Source: Pedobacter sp. FW305-3-2-15-E-R2A2 | GTDB taxonomy: Bacteria; Bacteroidota; Bacteroidia; Sphingobacteriales; Sphingobacteriaceae | Reading direction: 5' to 3' | Length of the DNA stretch: 64,000 bases | Assembly (NCBI RefSeq): GCF_038446955.1 | Contig: NZ_CP151803.1 | Location: forward strand, 2,108,001 to 2,172,000 | Shown here: positions 62,144 through 64,000 of the stretch, one piece after another | Position numbering within the stretch: the first letter of the stretch is position 1 | Layout: each line of letters begins with the position of its first letter | Notes under the pieces: generated by a model | The model's database searches: none | Seen by the model: the letters and a program-made list of their open reading frames with translations, nothing else | Told to the model about the DNA's origin: nothing | Made by a program: the position numbers and the translations under genes

Positions 62144-64000
62144 TTACAATCGGCCACGTTCCTCCGCATTACCGGTAGTTTTGTCTCCTGATTTAGCACT
62201 GCTGTTTCCGAAACGATAACTGATGCTCAACAATGCAAAGCGGTTGAGTTGAAAATTACTGAACTGCTGTTTAATGTTGTTCACCGTTGTGGTAATCGAT
62301 GGTGCACTGCTTAAAAACACATCATTAATCGTTAAGGCAAGATCCACTTTCTTTTTAAAAGCAGACGCTTTGACCCCCAGGTCAAGTTTGTAATAGCCAT
62401 CTGTCCTGCTGATGTGATCTACCTCCGGAAACTGATACCAGAAATTAACCGCCGCTGCTAATGTTTTTTGCTCATTCAGATAAATGTTGTTGTTGCTGGC
62501 CAGGTATAAGCCAAAACCTTTCACATCCTTGATATTGGCCATTTTTGACTTCGCATGCGTATAAGATAGGGTCACCTGGTTGTTATTATCCAGCCAGGAG
62601 GTAAGTGGAACAGACAGGTTTTCCGAAATTCCGTAACGATAGGTCTTGATGAAATTTAAAGGCGTGGTATAAACAATGTTAGTACCTGCATCAGCGAGGA
62701 TGACATTGCTGAAGCCGTTGTCTGTCATGTTAAAAAATAACGAGGAGCTGAGGATGTTCCTGTAACTATGTGATACTTCGAAATTACTGTTGTACTCCGG
62801 TTGCAGGTAAGGATTCCCTTGTCCGTAACTATAGGCGGTATATAATGATTTATACGGGTTCAGGTTCCAGAAAGTAGGACGGTTGATGCGTCTCCCAAAA
62901 TTAAAGGCCAGGCTGTGATCTGTGTTTGGCTGGTAATTGATGGATAAGGAAGGGAAGAATTTAAAATAATTGTTGGTGGTGTGCTGTTTAAGGATCGGAG
63001 AGTAGCCCTTTGTTTGAGTCAGCTCTGTGCGAAGACCGATTTTATATTTCCATTCATTGTGGTCTATATTCATGCTGCCGTAGAACGACTGCGTATTTTC
63101 ATTGTAATCAAATTCACTGCTCAGGCCCGGATCAAAAGTCAGTTCATTCTCCGGATTTTTGTGATAATAAAAAGCATTGCTGTAATTGTCAATGAAGCTT
63201 AGTTTTCCTCCAAAAGCAAACTGGGCAAAACGGGTCGGAAGGATTGCATCCGCTTTAAACGTATAAATATTAATGTTTTGTTTATTGGTGTCATAGAACC
63301 TGGTATTTCCGCCTGGGTTGGCACTGCCATCAGGTCTATAGCTTTTGCTGTCGAAATTTGAAACATCAGTGCGGTAATGGTTAAAATAATCTGCGTTCAA
63401 TAAGAGTTTTCTGCCGCTGGTATCAAAATTTATCACACTGTGGAGGTTTATGGAATTGATGCGGGAGATCGGATAATAGCTTGCAAGTGTCCTTATGCTG
63501 GAGTCTGGCGTGCTGTTGCCCGGAGTGGTAAAGGTATTATAGACATGGTCGAAACCCTCGTAAGTATTCTTCCCACCCATATAATTAAAACCTATCGATG
63601 CTTTGGAGTTGAGTTTATAGTCCAGGCCTGCCTCATAGCTTAGATTTCTGTATTTATAGTCGCCGGTATCAGATTGCATCCAGGCTTGTTTAGGATAGCT
63701 TAAATCTGTCCGGAAGCCTTCCAGCAGGTGAGAACGGTCGAAATTAATCCCTGCACGGGCGGATAATTTGTTGGAATTATAACTGATGTCTCCTGCAATA
63801 TTCCCCGCCTGATAACCGCGGGTGTTATAGACCTTGGCAGGGTTGTGCAGCCATTTTTTTCCGCTGGTCTGAATATTTACCTGATAGCCTTGCTGATTGC
63901 TCTTTTTCGTAATGATATTGATCAGCCCGGCATTTCCTTCGGCATCGTAATTGGCGCCCGGATTTTTAATGAGCTCTATTCTGGAAATTTGTCCGGCGGG
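62144..64000 (-). CDS. TonB-receptor-like outer-membrane beta-barrel protein, N terminus beyond the window
   Basis: The frame is open to the window edge, giving 619 codons; the N-terminal signal, regulatory domain and start of the plug are missing. The first visible part, RIELIKNPGANYDAEGNAG followed by LINIITKK, is the characteristic plug segment of the OMP_b-brl_3 family. The rest is barrel: many aromatic, alternating strands such as SLSINYQPNTDHSLAFNFG. It resembles exported barrel proteins paired with carboxypeptidase-regulatory domains. No GLPGLI gene is downstream, unlike at 10-13.5 kb. Confidence 0.9.
   Translation of the reverse strand, partial: PAGQISRIELIKNPGANYDAEGNAGLINIITKKSNQQGYQVNIQTSGKKWLHNPAKVYNTRGYQAGNIAGDISYNSNKLSARAGINFDRSHLLEGFRTDLSYPKQAWMQSDTGDYKYRNLSYEAGLDYKLNSKASIGFNYMGGKNTYEGFDHVYNTFTTPGNSTPDSSIRTLASYYPISRINSINLHSVINFDTSGRKLLLNADYFNHYRTDVSNFDSKSYRPDGSANPGGNTRFYDTNKQNINIYTFKADAILPTRFAQFAFGGKLSFIDNYSNAFYYHKNPENELTFDPGLSSEFDYNENTQSFYGSMNIDHNEWKYKIGLRTELTQTKGYSPILKQHTTNNYFKFFPSLSINYQPNTDHSLAFNFGRRINRPTFWNLNPYKSLYTAYSYGQGNPYLQPEYNSNFEVSHSYRNILSSSLFFNMTDNGFSNVILADAGTNIVYTTPLNFIKTYRYGISENLSVPLTSWLDNNNQVTLSYTHAKSKMANIKDVKGFGLYLASNNNIYLNEQKTLAAAVNFWYQFPEVDHISRTDGYYKLDLGVKASAFKKKVDLALTINDVFLSSAPSITTTVNNIKQQFSNFQLNRFALLSISYRFGNSSAKSGDKTTGNAEERGRL

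Noticed and set aside
1..64000. tRNA, rRNA, CRISPR arrays, insertion sequences, prophage or integrase genes
   Set aside because: Looked for on both strands by eye; no regularly spaced repeats, transposase motifs, or tRNA-like cloverleaf signals were seen. A tRNAscan-SE and ISfinder run would settle it.

Overview
The window looks like chromosomal DNA of a Bacteroidota member, most likely Sphingobacteriaceae (Pedobacter or a close relative). Evidence: two SusC/SusD systems, several TonB-dependent or TonB-like outer-membrane barrels, an ECF sigma/FecR pair, a GLPGLI protein, a DUF4249 lipoprotein, A/T-rich spacers with almost no Shine-Dalgarno sequences, and promoters of the Bacteroidota form TAnnTTTG. 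The species cannot be fixed from sequence alone. I see no rRNA, tRNA, CRISPR array, phage or transposase gene.

Layout. 1-1.8 kb: end of a SusC gene and its SusD partner. 1.8-16.8 kb, nearly all minus strand: SpmA/SpmB-like membrane protein, S9 peptidase, yidC-pyrG, an outer-membrane barrel with a GLPGLI protein, then a compact trpS-deoxynucleoside kinase-kdsB-lipoprotein run. 16.9-25 kb, mixed strands: plsC-gatC, an ABC ATPase, a cobalamin adenosyltransferase, two small proteins, ispD, queA, a MacB-type permease, a structured 456-bp spacer and an aminotransferase. 25.1-28.5 kb: tightly packed cation exporter-NUDIX-bioA-ferritin-like di-iron protein. 28.5-34.3 kb: the four-gene ligase-associated DNA repair cassette (exonuclease, ATP-dependent ligase, Lhr-like helicase, PdeM). 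34.4-37.6 kb: TonB receptor plus DUF4249 lipoprotein. 37.7-40.5 kb: CxxC flavoprotein, AraC regulator, short-chain dehydrogenase. 40.6-45.1 kb: two sensor histidine kinases flanking an aldose epimerase. 45.1-53.3 kb: RND efflux operon with its upstream LytS/LytTR-type two-component pair. 53.4-54.4 kb: small porin preceded by a leader peptide, and a YtxH-like protein. 54.5-61.6 kb: a complete cell-surface-signalling SusCD locus (FecR, ECF sigma, STN-containing SusC, SusD). 61.7-64 kb: small exported protein and a truncated barrel gene.

How parts work together. The FecR-sigma-SusC-SusD block is a self-contained nutrient-uptake circuit. The same ECF-type promoter sequence occurs before fecR and, inside the 3' end of the sigma gene, before susC. 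The efflux operon probably answers to the LytTR pair: 10-bp direct repeats 21 bp apart sit just upstream of its promoter. The AraC regulator probably controls itself and the adjacent dehydrogenase through a shared GTTTGAATnnTGTAA element.

Most unusual signals: (i) a roughly 84% identical 55-nt sequence before queA and before the porin, encoding in both places a short peptide M(N/T)TKI(T/M)IAS(S/L)PL(K/N)N; in one place its stop overlaps the porin start (TAATG), in the other it appears to be a relic; (ii) two related, oppositely oriented long imperfect hairpins at 23.4-23.75 kb; (iii) the paired ECF-type promoters; (iv) a di-iron protein gene placed one base after bioA.
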